From: Effrenium voratum
Taxonomy: Eukaryota > Sar > Dinophyceae > Suessiales > Symbiodiniaceae
Direction: 5' to 3'
NCBI GenBank assembly: GCA_963377175.1
Contig: CAUJNA010001424.1
Coordinates: 582,501 to 646,500, forward strand
DNA: 64,000 bases
The translations under genes were made by a program, and so were the position numbers. Positions 36,210-47,790 of this stretch are shown piece after piece. Positions within the stretch are counted from its first letter, which is position 1, and each line of letters opens with the position of its first letter. The notes under the pieces were generated by a model. That model was not told the DNA's origin. It did not search any database and saw nothing but the letters and a program-made list of their open reading frames with translations.

Positions 36210-38812
36210 TTGTTTGAGGGAGCCCCCTTTTGGTTGGTTTGTGCAGTTTGAAGGACAACCACCATCTTCTGCTGTTTTGGGGCGGCGGGTTCATTCTTTG
36301 GACTTGATCATGCGGCGGCCTATGCTGAGGATGGCCGATCCACGATCCATGTGACATGGAGGAGCCCGTCTGCTTTGTTTTGCCCAACGAGCCTCAATGA
36401 TTTGATTTGCTGTGGGTCAAACATAGGTACCCAAAATGGAACCCTGCTAAATGGAAACATGGACAAGTACCTGCGGTCCCTTTGCTTAATTTTGACCCAT
36501 ACACATTTGGCCGACTGGTCAATTACTAGGAGCCACAAAAACCGATGAACATGTCAAAAAAGATGCGTTTGTCAGGGTACGACATTTTTACAGGTTCTTG
36601 AAGCTCTAGGTATTTGAGTTTTGATGGACGGTTCAACCAATCAAATTCATGCCTTCAAGAGAGGGCGACCACTTTGGACTTGGTGCGAGTTGCATCAGCC
36701 CCCAACTCTGACCCTGGCGGCTTTTCTTGCGCCAGGTGCGACTGGCGCCGTCGAAAGCAGTCCTTTTTCCATGCGCTTGGCATGGGATGTGTGAAATAGT
36801 TCAACCCCAGTGTTTCCAGACATTTGGGACGTTGCAAAGGAAACATCCCGGAAAACGATGTCCTCCGTATTATTCTGTTTGTATATGACGCACCCAGATG
36901 TTAGTTCGCTGTGGTTTCCTTTGCACGACCTCGCTCTTTCGCCGGTTTTCACGCGTCAGAAGGCCACTTGGCCTCGAGGGACAAAGCTCCCCTTTTCGAG
37001 AAGAGACTCAAAGGCTGAGGGCCGCGGACCGGTTTCCGAGCTCGAGACGAACCCAAGCCGGCGAACATGAGGGGCAGGGACTTTCGTTCCCATCGTATTG
37101 GGGACTCACTGAACTTCCAAGCGGGCACTGGCATGTTTTTCCATGAGCCACATGTTCTGACTGTTGCAACACCAACTCGAAAGTGGTTGGCGGACAGTCC
37201 GCATGATGTCCACCAAAGTCCAACCAGTTTAGTTCATACCATACTTGTTAGAATGTGGTACTTGAAAGCCAGGTGAAGTCATGACCATCATCATCAGAGA
37301 GTAGCGCATGTAGCCAAATTTGCCTGTGGTTTCACCTTTTAAAGGCACCACGCACTTTTTTTGGTGGGTCGAGATTTGGGTTACAATTGTTTCAAACTGA
37401 TGCACAAAGAACAAACATATCCTGGGTTTGCGGTTGAAGGTTGACCAAGTGTGGCCCTTTTGGTTGTGGTGGAGGTACCTCCACTGGCTTGAATCGGCCC
37501 TCCAGTTTCACAGAAGTGGAGAGCAGGGAAGCTGATGCTTCGCTGATTCCAGAAGACCTTTGGTGAACAGCGTTCCCTATACGGGAGTGTAGTGTTGAGA
37601 TGGAGGCTGTTTTCAAGGGACACCAAAAAGGAAACGCACCCATGGCGGGTTTTCTATGGTTTGATATCCGTGTTTCCCTTTCAAACTGTTACATCGCCTT
37701 CGGCCTTTTGAGAAATGGTGAACCTAGTGCGTGAAGAATGCTGATTTTCCGGGCTGAGCTAGGACAACCAAAGGGACCCTGTTTCATTTCCAGACTTGTT
37801 GATCACTCTTTTGACCCACGTCCTTGATGTGTCCCGGTCACCAAGAAGCTACAACTAGGGCGGATCTACTTCGCCAAGGTTTCGGCAATCAGTTTAGTCA
37901 CCCCAAAGGCCCACCTTTGACAGCGCAGGGCGCTGGAGTGTTGTTCCGCATAAGCATGGCCCCCTTTTTGGGGGCTTGGCATGCTTGCTTTTGACTTGGT
38001 AGGTGTTGGAGGGGTGGGGTGGAATTGTAGCGGGGGTGTCCCCAGGGTGGTTTAGTTCGTGAGCCAAGGCAGGGGACACTCACCAGGGGGTGCCTTTTCC
38101 CTCAAAAAGTTGTTGGGAACCGTCCCGAGGGAAAGGCGAGCCCTTTGATTGACGTGCCAAAAGGGGCGTCTCTTGATGGTATCTCTTGGTGCGGCTTGGT
38201 TCACGACGTCCTTTTAGGGTTCCCCTCTTTTGGTTTAAAGGGAACCCTATTTACTTGACATCATAGATCTCGATGATCTTGAACGTCCGCGAGTCGAAGA
38301 TTCTCGCCGACCGCCGCCGACCTTTTGCTGCGATCGATGGGAATCCGAAGCCCCAAGAAGTTATGATGCCTTCCGTGTGCATTTGTTGGCTGTTGGTTCC
38401 AAGTCGGTTGTATTGATTTCCGAATTAGCTGGTTTTCCTTCTTCTGATTTTGGAATGAACTGGGCATGTTTGTTAGGTTCATTCTTATGTAAGTGGCACC
38501 GGATGGAACATGCGCCAGTCTTTGTAAACTAGTGGAAGCGACTCACAGGTGGCTTCAGCCATTGACGTTTTTGCTTCTGTTCTCGTCGGCACCCTCCTGG
38601 AGTCGAGTTTACATGTCACACGCGTTTGGTGACCAACATTGCAGACAACCAAGAGTCATAGGGCATTTGTTTCCTCCCAGCACATTTCTACCTTTTCAGT
38701 TGCCAAAAATAAGTTGGCGCCTCTCCGAAAATCGAGCGTTTCCCCCATGTAGGGCACCGTTGATTTGTCTTGGGCACCCCGCCTTTTGCCATTTGCGGCG
38801 TTTCAAGTAGCC
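36210..38812. other. Non-coding stretch
   Basis: No exon supported. It includes a palindrome AGGGTTCCC...GGGAACCCT with a 15-base loop near 38,217-38,249. A segment at about 36,420-36,480 (CCCAAAATGGAACCCTGCTA, AAATGGAAACATGGACAAGT) resembles one at 39,330. Confidence 0.4.
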
Positions 38813-38907
38813 ATGGCCATGCGCTTCACATGGCCGCTGAGCTTGAGCTTGGCGCTGGCGGCGAACTTGCCGCAGGTGGAGGCGGCGGTCCCGGCGGAGT
38901 TCTTGGA
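38813..38907 (+). CDS. Possible first exon with signal-peptide-like N-terminus
   Basis: An ATG after TTTCAAGTAG starts MAMRFTWPLSLSLALAANLP then QVEAAVPAEFLE, ending in phase 2 at a strong donor (GA|GTAAGA). The hydrophobic core WPLSLSLALAA after a basic residue resembles a secretory signal peptide. If TAG is used as an acceptor the exon may instead be internal or hold 5' UTR. The partner exon was not found; the next plus candidates do not match phase. Confidence 0.45.
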
Positions 38908-39076
38908 GTAAGAATGGCTGTGCTGGGCAAAGAATCCACGGCTGCTTTCTGGGCCATCCACTCGGGAAGTGAGGCTGTGTTTTTCTTCAACAGTGACAAA
39001 TCCCCACTAAACCCAGGCACACCCCCTTAATAAACAATCAGTGGGGGTGGAGAACTTTATAGTCTTGGCCCCCCAG

Positions 39077-39180
39077 CTAGGTGCCCTTTCTTACCCCTTT
39101 TTTGGGGGAGGGTTCCCCTATTAAATAAGACTGCAGAAAAAGGGGTACTCTTATTCTAACCTCTCTACTGGAGGACCTAG
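39077..39180 (+). mobile_element. A-family element (copy A3)
   Basis: CTAGGTGCCCTTTCTTACCC at the left, GGGTTCCCCTATTAAATAAG in the middle, CTCTCTACTGGAGGACCTAG at the right. It is the cleanest match to the family consensus and sits 170 bp downstream of the exon at 38,813. Confidence 0.8.
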
Positions 39181-39199
39181 TTTCTGTGGATGGAAGAAA

Positions 39200-40380
39200 T
39201 CCGCTCGCACCGCTTTGAAACCAGGGGAAACCATTGTTTGAAAATTACAGGGGGATCATCATTCCAGGGTTTCTTGGGTGGTGCAGGATTTCGTCCATCC
39301 ACAGTAGGGTAACCGGGCAACCCCAAAATAACACCCTGGTAAATGGAAACAAGGGCTTGAACCTGCGGTTCACATCGCGGTGGCTTAAGCGGAATCTGGG
39401 AATTTCTGATGAACCATCAGGTTCTTTCCTTATTGCCCCGACATTCTGGGGATTCTCATGTTGGAGGGTGCTAAAGAAGTTGGAACGGGGTTGTTATAGG
39501 TACTTTCAAACCACATTCAGTCATGATCATGGGGCAATTCCTGATGTAGGCCTTATAGTATGTGGGTGTGCTTGTTTGCTTTGAAGGAGAAGCCGAACAG
39601 GAAAGCTGAAATAATTACTTGTTTTGGCCCGTGCAATCTTGATACATTCCCAATTTCAAGCGTTTTTCCCATGAGCACGAGCCAATTTGGATTCATAGCA
39701 ACTACTCACAAGCCCATTCAACGGATGAAGCCGAAGGGCCAGACGAATCCGAGGAATCCCTTTCCCCAAAAGAACGACTTCATCTCCCGCATCCGTGATT
39801 TTTTTCCCACCTCTGGATACGTTTGGTCCTTTCGACGAACCCAAAGTTGCTGGCCTTGGAAGGCCGATTGGGATTCTCATGGAGCGCCTTCTTGGGGCCC
39901 GCGGGGCTCTCACCTATCAATCCAGTACCGTGACTGGGGTAGAGTTAGCATACTTTTTTCATTTACAAGTGAATTGAAGTGAAGCAAACAATACAATATA
40001 CATTCTATAACCACCCCAGTCACCATTTTACAATTTACATTTATACATTCTACAACTGGGCCTCACTCTATGGTGACTGATCTTAAGTTTATCCCTCGGC
40101 TATTCCTGGGTGCCATATAGGCAAGAATTGAATGAAATTCCCCCAGAGGAAGCCCGAGAGTGTCCAGGCCCGTCTCTGCCGGTTGACATGTGTAGTGTTT
40201 TTTTTGGTATTGTGCCCCTGAGCCTCCCTTCATGATACACATTTCGAGTGCTTCGCAAAATTAGGGGTAGTTTCTGTTTAGTCCGCCAGCATCCTTCCTC
40301 CCTTTTGGGTTCAGCATAACTGATAAACCGGAAGCCCCTTTTTCCATTGGCCAACAGGCTTACAGCGCATAGCCCTGGCA
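39200..40380. other. Non-coding stretch with minor interspersed repeats
   Basis: No exon supported. The 20-mer GTGGTGCAGGATTTCGTCCA at 39,278 recurs exactly at 49,251. The minus and plus frames at 39,560-39,980 are both open, so neither was called. Confidence 0.4.
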
Positions 40381-40387
40381 TCCGCAG

Positions 40388-40513
40388 GTGCAGGTGGAGA
40401 TCGAGGATATCGAGGTCGGCTTGGGCACCTCATGTAGCTGCGCGCCATCTGCGGACGCCAGCGACCAACAGCTCGACGACATCCGAAATTGGAACTGTGC
40501 GCGCATCTACCAG
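40388..40513 (+). CDS. Isolated coding exon, function unknown
   Basis: After ATCCGCAG|G the frame reads VQVEIEDIEVGLGTSCSCAP then SADASDQQLDDIRNWNCARI YQ and meets a GC donor (CAG|GCGATC), giving 42 codons in phase 0 at both ends. If no intron is used the frame stops at a TAA 32 bases later. It is acidic, with a Cys-Ser-Cys, and was not recognised. Confidence 0.5.
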
Positions 40514-40661
40514 GCGATCGGACCCGGACAGGGTCCGGCAGCCTAAATGTGCAAGATTCCATTCCGATTTCCGGAAAATCATTGTCCTGGGTTGCCAAAG
40601 CGATGGGGAAACCAGCTCAGGTAGACAATGGTGGTCAACCATGTAAATGGTTGGAATGCCA

Positions 40662-41025
40662 AGGTGTGTGTGTGTGTGTGTGTGTGTCTGTGTCTGTGTG
40701 TCTGTGTGTCTGTGTGTCTGTGTGTCTGTGTGTCTGTGTGTCTGTGTGTGTGTGTGTCTGTGTGTCTGTGTGTCTGTGTGTCTGCGTGTCTGCGTGTCTG
40801 CGTGTCTGCGTGTCTGCGTGTCTGCGTGTCTGCGTGTCTGCGTGTCTGCGTGTCTGCGTGTCTGCGTGTCTGCGTCTGCGTCTGTGTCTGGGTCTGTGTC
40901 TGTGTCTGCGTCTGCGTCTGGGTCTGTGTCTGTGTCTGTGTCTGTGTCTGTGTCTGTGTCTGTGTCTGTGTCTGTGTCTGTGTCTGTGTGTGTCTGTGTA
41001 TCTGTGTGTCTGTGCGTGCGTGTTT
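40662..41025. repeat. TG / TGTCTG / TGCGTC microsatellite
   Basis: A (TG)n start gives way to TGTGTGTC, then TGCGTGTC, then TGTGTC units in successive homogeneous blocks. This pattern suggests local expansion from point variants. Long Cys/Val or Asp/Thr/Gln/His frames here are artefacts. Confidence 0.95.
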
Positions 41026-41344
41026 GTTTTTGGTCCGAACCACTTGGCAAACAATCGCTTTCACAGGACCTCAAGCGTTGGTCAACCAAATCCAAACTAC
41101 TTGAATGCGCGGCCAGCATTTGAACATGGGTTGTCCTCCGCCAATTAATTAAATTCAAGTCCCACGTCTAGAGTCCAGGGTTGAAAATTGGCCCAGGTGA
41201 TTCGGATTGTCCCTTCCCCCAAATAGGAATGCTTTGGATTCCCTTTGCCTTGGGTTTCCGCGCCCACTCAACAAAATCGCACCCGCTCTGTATTGAACTG
41301 GCAGATTTGGCCGAGGGTTGGCATGCGGCTTGCGGTTTCGCAAG

Positions 41345-41386
41345 GCGAAGGCCGACTACGCCAAGCTGGCGACGCATTACGGGCAG
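41345..41386 (+). CDS. Short isolated exon, function unknown
   Basis: CGCAAG|G acceptor, frame AKADYAKLATHYGQ (14 codons) and donor CAG|GTGGGT. It could start a few codons further left (FRKAKADY). The sequence is helix-forming. It is too short to classify. Confidence 0.4.
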
Positions 41387-41399
41387 GTGGGTCAAGCCA

Positions 41400-42085
41400 A
41401 CAGAGCTGCTTTTGTTGGTCATGGCAAGGCAGCCGAACAGTTTTTGGGCTTCAGGCCCTTGACGTTCCCCCAAGAAGCCATGTCTGAGATGGGTGAGCTT
41501 CTCAACTGTACGCAGTGCTGGCACCCAGAAAGGTTTGCAGTAGGTAACTCGAGGACCCATGTTAAGTCAGGAAGAATAAATTGAACATGCAACTTTGGCA
41601 TCCAAAGGACATCAACATGGTGTGGGGGTCCCCGATGGTCACATCGAGCTGGCAACATTCAGTTGGCGATCTACTTTTCGTTTGAGGACCAGAGGGGGAG
41701 GACCGCCAAAGGCACCCAAACAAAGAGGCTGATGGTGGAACTATAATATGTGGGTTGGTCGATTCGCAGCAAATGCATCGGACCATGAAGGAAAAACAAA
41801 CCGAGTTGGTCTTTTTAGGCGGTTACGGCTTAAAAGTGCTCAACGTGTGCTTCCGCCTAACCAGGGGAACCAGACAATAAAACCAATGTTTGCCACGGCA
41901 ATGTTGCCCTTATTCGTTCATTGTCCAACCACAGGCCAAAAGAGAGCACAACACCCCCCCCCCCCCAACCAACCCAGTCTCAACTTGCCCTAAAAACGGG
42001 ACACTTCCGTTGGTTTCATCCCCTTCCAACCCGCCCACTTGTCGCATCACTGGCGGGGTCGGATCCCTTCGCGCCGCCGGTGCAG
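41400..42085. other. Intron-like stretch
   Basis: No supported exon. A stretch at 41,650-41,740 is weakly codon-like. A long C run lies at about 41,955. Confidence 0.35.
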
Positions 42086-42142
42086 TCGGTGGACGAGAGT
42101 TGGACGCAGCGGCTGGCGCAAGCGCAGAAGCTCTGCGGCCAG
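42086..42142 (+). CDS. Short isolated exon, function unknown
   Basis: After GGTGCAG the frame reads SVDESWTQRLAQAQKLCGQ (19 codons, phase 0) and meets a GC donor (CAG|GCGGGG). The frame also extends upstream (DPFAPPVQ), so the acceptor may lie further left, although no other AG is near. It is likely helical. Confidence 0.4.
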
Positions 42143-42181
42143 GCGGGGCAGACTCAAAGAACAAAGATTAGGCCCCGCAGC

Positions 42182-42240
42182 CAGGTGCCCTTTCTCACCC
42201 CTTTCTTTTTTGGTTGGGAGGGCTCGATATTGGGGCTGTT
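42182..42240 (+). mobile_element. Truncated A-family element
   Basis: CCAGGTGCCCTTTCTCACCC followed by TTTTTTGGTTGGGAGGG corresponds to the left half of the A family (compare 30,763). The right half with GGAGGACCTAG is missing. It lies 40 bp after the exon at 42,086. Confidence 0.5.
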
Positions 42241-42884
42241 TTGATTCTTTTGGGGGGGGGGGGGGAACCGTGTCGTTTTGTTTTTGTTTTGTCGGGGGCC
42301 GGGATGGGGGGGGAAGCTCTGTTTTGTTGTTTGATGGGGACGCGCTCTGCTGAAAGCCGAGCGCGTGCAGCATATCGAAAAGTGCGAAAAGTGTTGTTTG
42401 TGTTTTTTTGGAGGGGGGTTTGTTTCGTATTTTTTTGAAGGCCAGCACCTGGGGGACCCTTTGTTTGTGAGGGGGGGGGAAAGAAACGTGCTTTTTGTTT
42501 GCTTCTTCTTTTGTTTTGGGGGGGCAGTGGCAGTGGTTTTTGTTCGGGGGGATTCCTTGGCCAGGACACAGTCTAGATGATGTAACTCCTTAAACAACGT
42601 GGGCTATATTTGTTTTTGGCTACTTTCGTTTATTGTTTTGCTTTGGGCTGTTTTGTTCCTTAAACAACGCTGGCTGAAGCTTTGTTGGACGGATCGCACA
42701 GAGCCGGAATCAGCTACCTACTTGCCACAAGACAGATCGCACACGAGCGGGGTCTCCGTGCACCAGCCAGTCTTTTCTGGCTAATGCATACCCCGGATTA
42801 ATAAACCCCCCCCCCCCCCAAAGGTCACAAGGTCAGGTCTGTCATTTTTTGAGGGCCCCCCCCCCCCAATAGTGGGAAGGGGAA

Positions 42885-43172
42885 CCTTGTGGGAAGGTCA
42901 GGTCAGGGAACCTCGTGGGAAGGTCAGGTGAGGGAACCTTGTGGGAAGGTCAGGACCTTGTGGGAAGGTCAGGTGAGGGAACCTTGTGTGGAAGGTCAGG
43001 TGAGGGACCTTGTGGGAAGGTCAGGTGAGTGGAACCTTGTAAAAAGTCAGGACCTTGTGGGAATGTCAGGTGGGGGAACGTGGGAAGGTCAGGTGAGGGA
43101 ACCTTGTGGGAAGGTCAGGACCTTGGGAACCTTGTGGGAAGGTCAGGTGAGGGAACCTTGTGGGAAGGCTTT
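42885..43172 (+). repeat. Minisatellite, GGGAAGGTCAGG units
   Basis: About ten variants of GTGGGAAGGTCAGGTGAGGG with or without AACCTT, giving units of roughly 17-30 bp. The Trp/Glu/Gly-rich open frame across it is an artefact. Confidence 0.9.
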
Positions 43173-43790
43173 ACTAATGGGGGGGTGCTGCTGTTGCAAG
43201 TACAAAAGGAGCTGGTGTGCAAAAGCAGGGCATCAAACATGGTAGATTAATAGGGGGGCGCTGGCTTTACTAATGGGGGGGTGCAAAAGCAGGGCATCGA
43301 CCGTGGTAGATTAATAGGGGGGTGCTGGCTTTACTAATGGGGGGGTGCTGCTGTTGCAAGTAAAAAGGAGCTGGTGTGCAAAAGCAGGGCATCAAACATG
43401 GTAGATTAATAGGGGGGCGCTGGCTTTACTAATGGGGGGGTGCAAAAGCAGGGCATCGACCGTGGTAGATTAATAGGGGGGTGCTGGCTTTACTAATGGG
43501 GGGGTGCTGCTGTTGCAAGTAAAAAAGGAGCTGGTGTGCAAAAGCAGGGCATCAAACATGGTAGATTAATAGGGGGGCGCTGGCTTTACTAATGGGGGGG
43601 TGCAAAAGCAGGGCATCGACCGTGGTAGATTAATAGGGGGGTGCTGGCTTTACTAATGGGGGGGTGCTGCTGTTGCAAGTAAAAAAGGAGCTGGTGTGCA
43701 AAAGCAGGGCATCAAGCATGGTAGATTAATAGGGGGGTGCTGGCTTTACTAATGGGGGGGTGCTGCTGTTGCATGTGCAAAAGTTGAGCA
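43172..43790 (+). repeat. 160-bp tandem repeat
   Basis: Copies of GGTAGATTAATAGGGGGGCG start at 43,241, 43,400 and 43,560, and a T variant starts at 43,720, a period of 159-160 bp. Each unit is itself a diverged dimer of about 80 bp (CATCAAACAT half and CATCGACCGT half), and both halves contain GCTGGCTTTACTAATGGGGG. The GATTAATAGGGGGG core resembles the C-family terminus, so the array may have grown from element ends. Confidence 0.9.
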
Positions 43791-44726
43791 GGTTAAAATT
43801 AGATTAAAAACGCATGATGTAGCGGGGGGTTTGGGGGAAGGGAGCTTTAATAGGGGGGGGGGGGGGGTTCGGGGAAAAAATGTTATTGTGGGGGTGCCAG
43901 GGCAGATTTCTGGGTTTCAATTAAAACGAGTATTGCCGAGGGATTTTCAAGGAAAACCAGGCGCTTTAATAGGGGGGGGGTTTATTAATCCTGGGTCAGC
44001 ATTACAAGTCTTAGCGGCCAGAACACCCTCCCAACTGTTGGAGCAAGAGTTTCCTCACCGAATTCCGATATCCGTCAGAAGGGTCCGCCGCCACGTCCCA
44101 AAGTAAAGCAACCGTGATACGTAAAATCGGCAAAGAGAACTGAAGTTGTTTTTCCCTTCGTTTTCCTTTGATGTGTAAAGCTTCAAAGGAAGTTGATTGA
44201 AGGGAATGCCCTGTTTTGGCTCCGACCCTTCAGCAAATCCTGTCCTCCGCAGCTTGACATGGAACCCGGTCCCGGTTCCGGGTCTTAGCTCCATGTCCCA
44301 AATTGGTAAACTGAGGTCAAAGCCCCTGGTGTGTCTCCAACCGTGTGTGACGTTTTTTTGAGGGACCCCTACAAGGAATTGAGCAAAAGAAAGGGGTGCC
44401 TCGAAAAAGGCACACCCAAATCTCATTGTTTCCCTGTCTCTGGCACAAGGGATCTCTCGAGGAAATCGAAGGAGCCATAGGAACCCTCAAAGCAGGGAGC
44501 CCATGTGTTGAACCCGGAAAAATCAGCCTGCTGAAGGCCCAAGGAGACCCTCTAAAATGGGACTCGCCCGGTCTCTCTTCCAAACATATTGGGTCTACGT
44601 GTGACACCCCAAAGGCCCCCCAAAATGGTTGAGGGGATTCCCTAGCCAAGCTGAAGGGTCACAAACAACGACGCAGCATGGCTTGGCGCAGAAGGTTTGG
44701 TCGATGGAATGGCATGGCGTCCGCAG

Positions 44727-44797
44727 GCGCAGAATGAGACCAATCCTTTGACGGCCGCCAGCACTGCATGCTGCGCCTGGGGCGATGTCCTGATGAG
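44727..44797 (+). CDS. Isolated exon candidate
   Basis: CCGCAG|G acceptor, frame AQNETNPLTAASTACCAWGD then VLM, and a possible GC donor (AG|GCGAGA). All other frames on both strands are also open here, which lowers confidence. Function unknown. Confidence 0.35.
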
Positions 44798-45217
44798 GCG
44801 AGACTTGTTTCTGTTTTGCTCCACAGTTGGGCTTCTGTTCGACAGTTGGGCCCATATATCAAAGTCACGAAGGGGTCGAGTCCCCTTTGACTCATCGCAG
44901 ATACACAAAAACGGGGTTCGTTGCCCAAGCAAAACCAATGGATTCCTGGGTTTCGGTGGGCCGTTCAAGTGGACCGGTCTTGATCAATGAACCCCTCACG
45001 ACCTTGAAAAGGTGACCCGTTCAAGAGGAAGAGTTGGCTTGGACTTCTGTTTGTCCAAGCCGTGAACGGTCTAAGCTTTCATCGCCCACATCACGGTTCG
45101 ACCGGGTTTTGAGCACCGGTCAGCAAGCGGATACATCAATCGATCATGCAACTGTTCAACATACCTTTGGACAATACCCCATCCGTTTGAATCGAAGGGG
45201 CTGGGATGTGCCCCAAG

Positions 45218-45318
45218 GGTATGGCTGGATGGATCGATCGATTGCGCGCACTCGCCAGTCACCGAGAGTGCTGCAACGTGGCGGGCCCGCCCTACTGCGT
45301 CAGCAATGCCAAGTCCAA
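45218..45318 (+). CDS. Isolated coding exon with three Cys, function unknown
   Basis: CCCAAG|G acceptor, frame GMAGWIDRLRALASHRECCN then VAGPPYCVSNAKSK, and a GT donor at 45,313 or 45,319. CC and YC spacing could indicate a structural site. No family recognised. Confidence 0.45.
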
Positions 45319-45739
45319 GTTGGGCAGATTTTCGGCGCAGGGCTTAGCACTTTTTGTCAGCTCCACCGATGTGTTTCTTTTTCCCGGTAGAATTCAGTAG
45401 TCATGTTGGCAGTTTGCTTGTTGATCGATTTCTTATTTCAGGCTGCTGAAATAGTGTCAATACTGCGAATGATTCCCCAAAAAAGGATCCAGCTACCTTT
45501 GTGCAAGTGGGACATGCATGTGCGCAAGATGTGCCAGAGAGTTGACATAAGAGTGGGGTCACTGTTTGGACTGGGGGCTAGGTCAGCAGCTGGGGCTTCC
45601 CTTTCACTTCCCACAGGTGACTTTGGTGGTAGCATGGGTGTGGCTCCAAACAGTGAAAGCCGGAAATGGAACCAAAGACCAAAACCTGCGGTTTGCCCAG
45701 GCCCTTGAATTTTGGTTGCCACACCCAAATCAGCTTCTG

Positions 45740-45765
45740 TTTGAACCGACCTGTTGGTTGACGTT
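45740..45765 (+). repeat. 26-bp interspersed repeat, first copy
   Basis: GAACCGACCTGTTGGTTGAC with three bases identical on either side recurs at 63,142-63,167. Both copies are preceded by CAGCTTCT. The surrounding sequence is otherwise different. Confidence 0.7.
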
Positions 45766-45807
45766 GCATGTGCCAGTACCAGCGGGGCTCGCTGTGGGGC
45801 GAACAAA

Positions 45808-45856
45808 ACAAATCGAGCCATCGAGCCATCGAGCCATCGAGCCATCGAGCCATCGG
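45808..45856. repeat. CGAGCCAT octamer tandem repeat
   Basis: Five to six head-to-tail copies of the 8-mer CGAGCCAT. Confidence 0.85.
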
Positions 45857-46259
45857 TGAGAGGTGCTTCTGGCGACATTTCTAGCAGCGGGGCTGGCGGC
45901 ACTTTGCCCCAAGTGCTGCAAACAGCTTCTTGGTTCGAGTCGACTTGAACCCGTGAGGAGGGCAGAGGAGCATATTTCAACACTCCATGCAACATAGCAA
46001 CATGGAACCAGTTTTGCTCTGGTTGAAACGTTGGTATGCGCTGGAAGAGAGTGGGCAACCAGTCTTTTTTCCCCAGTTTTACATCATGGGTTCTCTTGGT
46101 TGCCTGCTATACCGGTAGCTCTATGGCTTGGGATAATCCAGAGAGGCTTGCAGTGAGATCCTAGGCATATGATACAATCCGGCCATCGTGGCGCCCGTGT
46201 TGAGGGTACCGAGCATGTTGGCGCTCGTTTAAAGCGACACCAAAGAGAACACCTTTTGG

Positions 46260-46414
46260 GCGCACGCACACACGTGCGCACACATGCGCGCGCACATACA
46301 CAGGCACAGGCACACGCGCACACTCACACATACAAACAGACACACACACACCCACCCACCCACACGCACCCACCCACCCACCCACCCACCCACCCACCCA
46401 CCCACCCACCCAGC

Positions 46415-46446
<32 letters not shown>

Positions 46447-47155
46447 CAGCCACCCAGCCACCCAGCCACCCAGCCACCCAGCCACCCAGCCACCCAGCCA
46501 CCCAGCCACCCAGCCACCCACCCACCCACCCACCCACCCACCCACCCACCCACCCACCCACCCACCCACCCACCCACCCACCCACCCACCCACCCACCCC
46601 CCCACCCACCCACCCACCCACCCACCCACCCACCCACCCACCCACCCACCCACCCACCCACCCACCCACCCACCCACCCACCCACCCACCCACCCACCCA
46701 CCCACCCACCCACCCACCCACCCACCCACCCACCCACCCACCCCACCGTCCGACCGACCGACCACCCAACCAACCAACCANNNNNNNNNNNNNNNNNNNN
46801 NNNNNNNNNNNNNNNNNNNNNNNNNNNNNNNNNNNNNNNNNNNNNNNNNNNNNNNNNNNNNNNNNNNNNNNNNNNNNNNNACCCGCACACACCCGCACAC
46901 ACCCGCACACACCCGCACACACCCGCACACACCCGCACACACCCGCACACACCCGCACACACCCGCACACACCCGCACACACCCGCACACACCCGCACAC
47001 ACCCGCACACACCCGCACACACGCGCACACACACGCGCACACACACCCGCACACACACACCCGCACACCCACCCACCCGCACACCCGCACACCCGCACAC
47101 CCACACACCCGCACACCCGCACACCCGCACACACACACACACACACACACGGCCC
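46260..47155. repeat. CCCA / CCCGCACACA microsatellite with assembly gap
   Basis: (CA)n grades into (CCCA)n with CCAG variants (46,410-46,515), then pure CCCA to 46,742. After a 100-N gap at 46,781-46,880 it becomes (CACACCCG)n and finally (CA)n. Exactly 100 Ns suggests an unsized scaffold gap, so the true array length is unknown. The Thr/His/Pro and Gly/Trp/Val frames spanning the gap are artefacts. Confidence 0.97.
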
Positions 47156-47790
47156 CGTTTTGAGAACCCAACGCGTTTGTGGATTAACGGAGTCCGAACA
47201 GGTGTCGCATGCTTCTCCTCTAAAACCTCAAAAAAAGACACCCATGTGGCTAATTGTTTTGGGCTCTAATGGGGAATCACCGCAAAAGGAGTGGGTGGAC
47301 ATGAATCCAGACGTACATGATGTCCAACAAGAGGTCAATAATTAAACATCTATAAATGTGGGAGCTTGTCTAAATAGGAATCGGTCTTCTACAATGGTGT
47401 TTCCGGTTTCATTTTGGCTTCCCTATCAATACCACCAGGTCCACAAGACCTGCATTACATGGTCAGCTTGGAATGAACATCGTCCCGTTTCTCAACGGAC
47501 CCCGACCATTTACTTCCTTGTGGTGAATGTTAGTAGTGCTTGGGAGCAGGGTCCCAAGTATTCAACTAGCGTATGAGGGTTTGAACGTTTTGCTCAAATT
47601 GTCCCCCTGTGAGTTTGGTGGTTGTCGTCGGATGGCTTTCCAAGGGTCGGCACATTCTACCCTGAATGTGGAATTCCAAGGGCACATGTTCCAAGGGTAG
47701 GTGTGGGCGTGTCCCAATTTTAGGAATCGGACTCATCAAAATGGCAAAACGATGCAAAACGTCTTCCTTTGGTTTCCCTTGAATGCCTTT

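Larger units (their letters stand above)
42785..44004. mobile_element. Expanded C-family element containing minisatellites (copy C3)
   Basis: Left terminus ATACCCCGGATTAATAAACC plus a C run, and right terminus, read on the other strand, GCTGACCCAGGATTAATAAA plus a C run, share 17 bases exactly (GATTAATAAACCCCCCC) and match the ends of C1 and C2. The 1.2-kb interior is almost wholly tandem repeats (next two entries), so the unit looks like a 77-124 bp element that swelled internally. Confidence 0.6.

Noticed and set aside
40430..41158. Asp/Thr/Gln/His and Cys/Val frames up to 242 codons
   Set aside because: They are TGTCTG microsatellite translations.
42889..43245. 118-codon Trp/Glu/Gly-rich frame
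   Set aside because: It is a translation of the GGGAAGGTCAGG minisatellite.
46161..47345. Several 300-366 codon frames (Thr-His-Pro, Gly-Trp-Val)
   Set aside because: They are microsatellite translations running through 100 undetermined bases.
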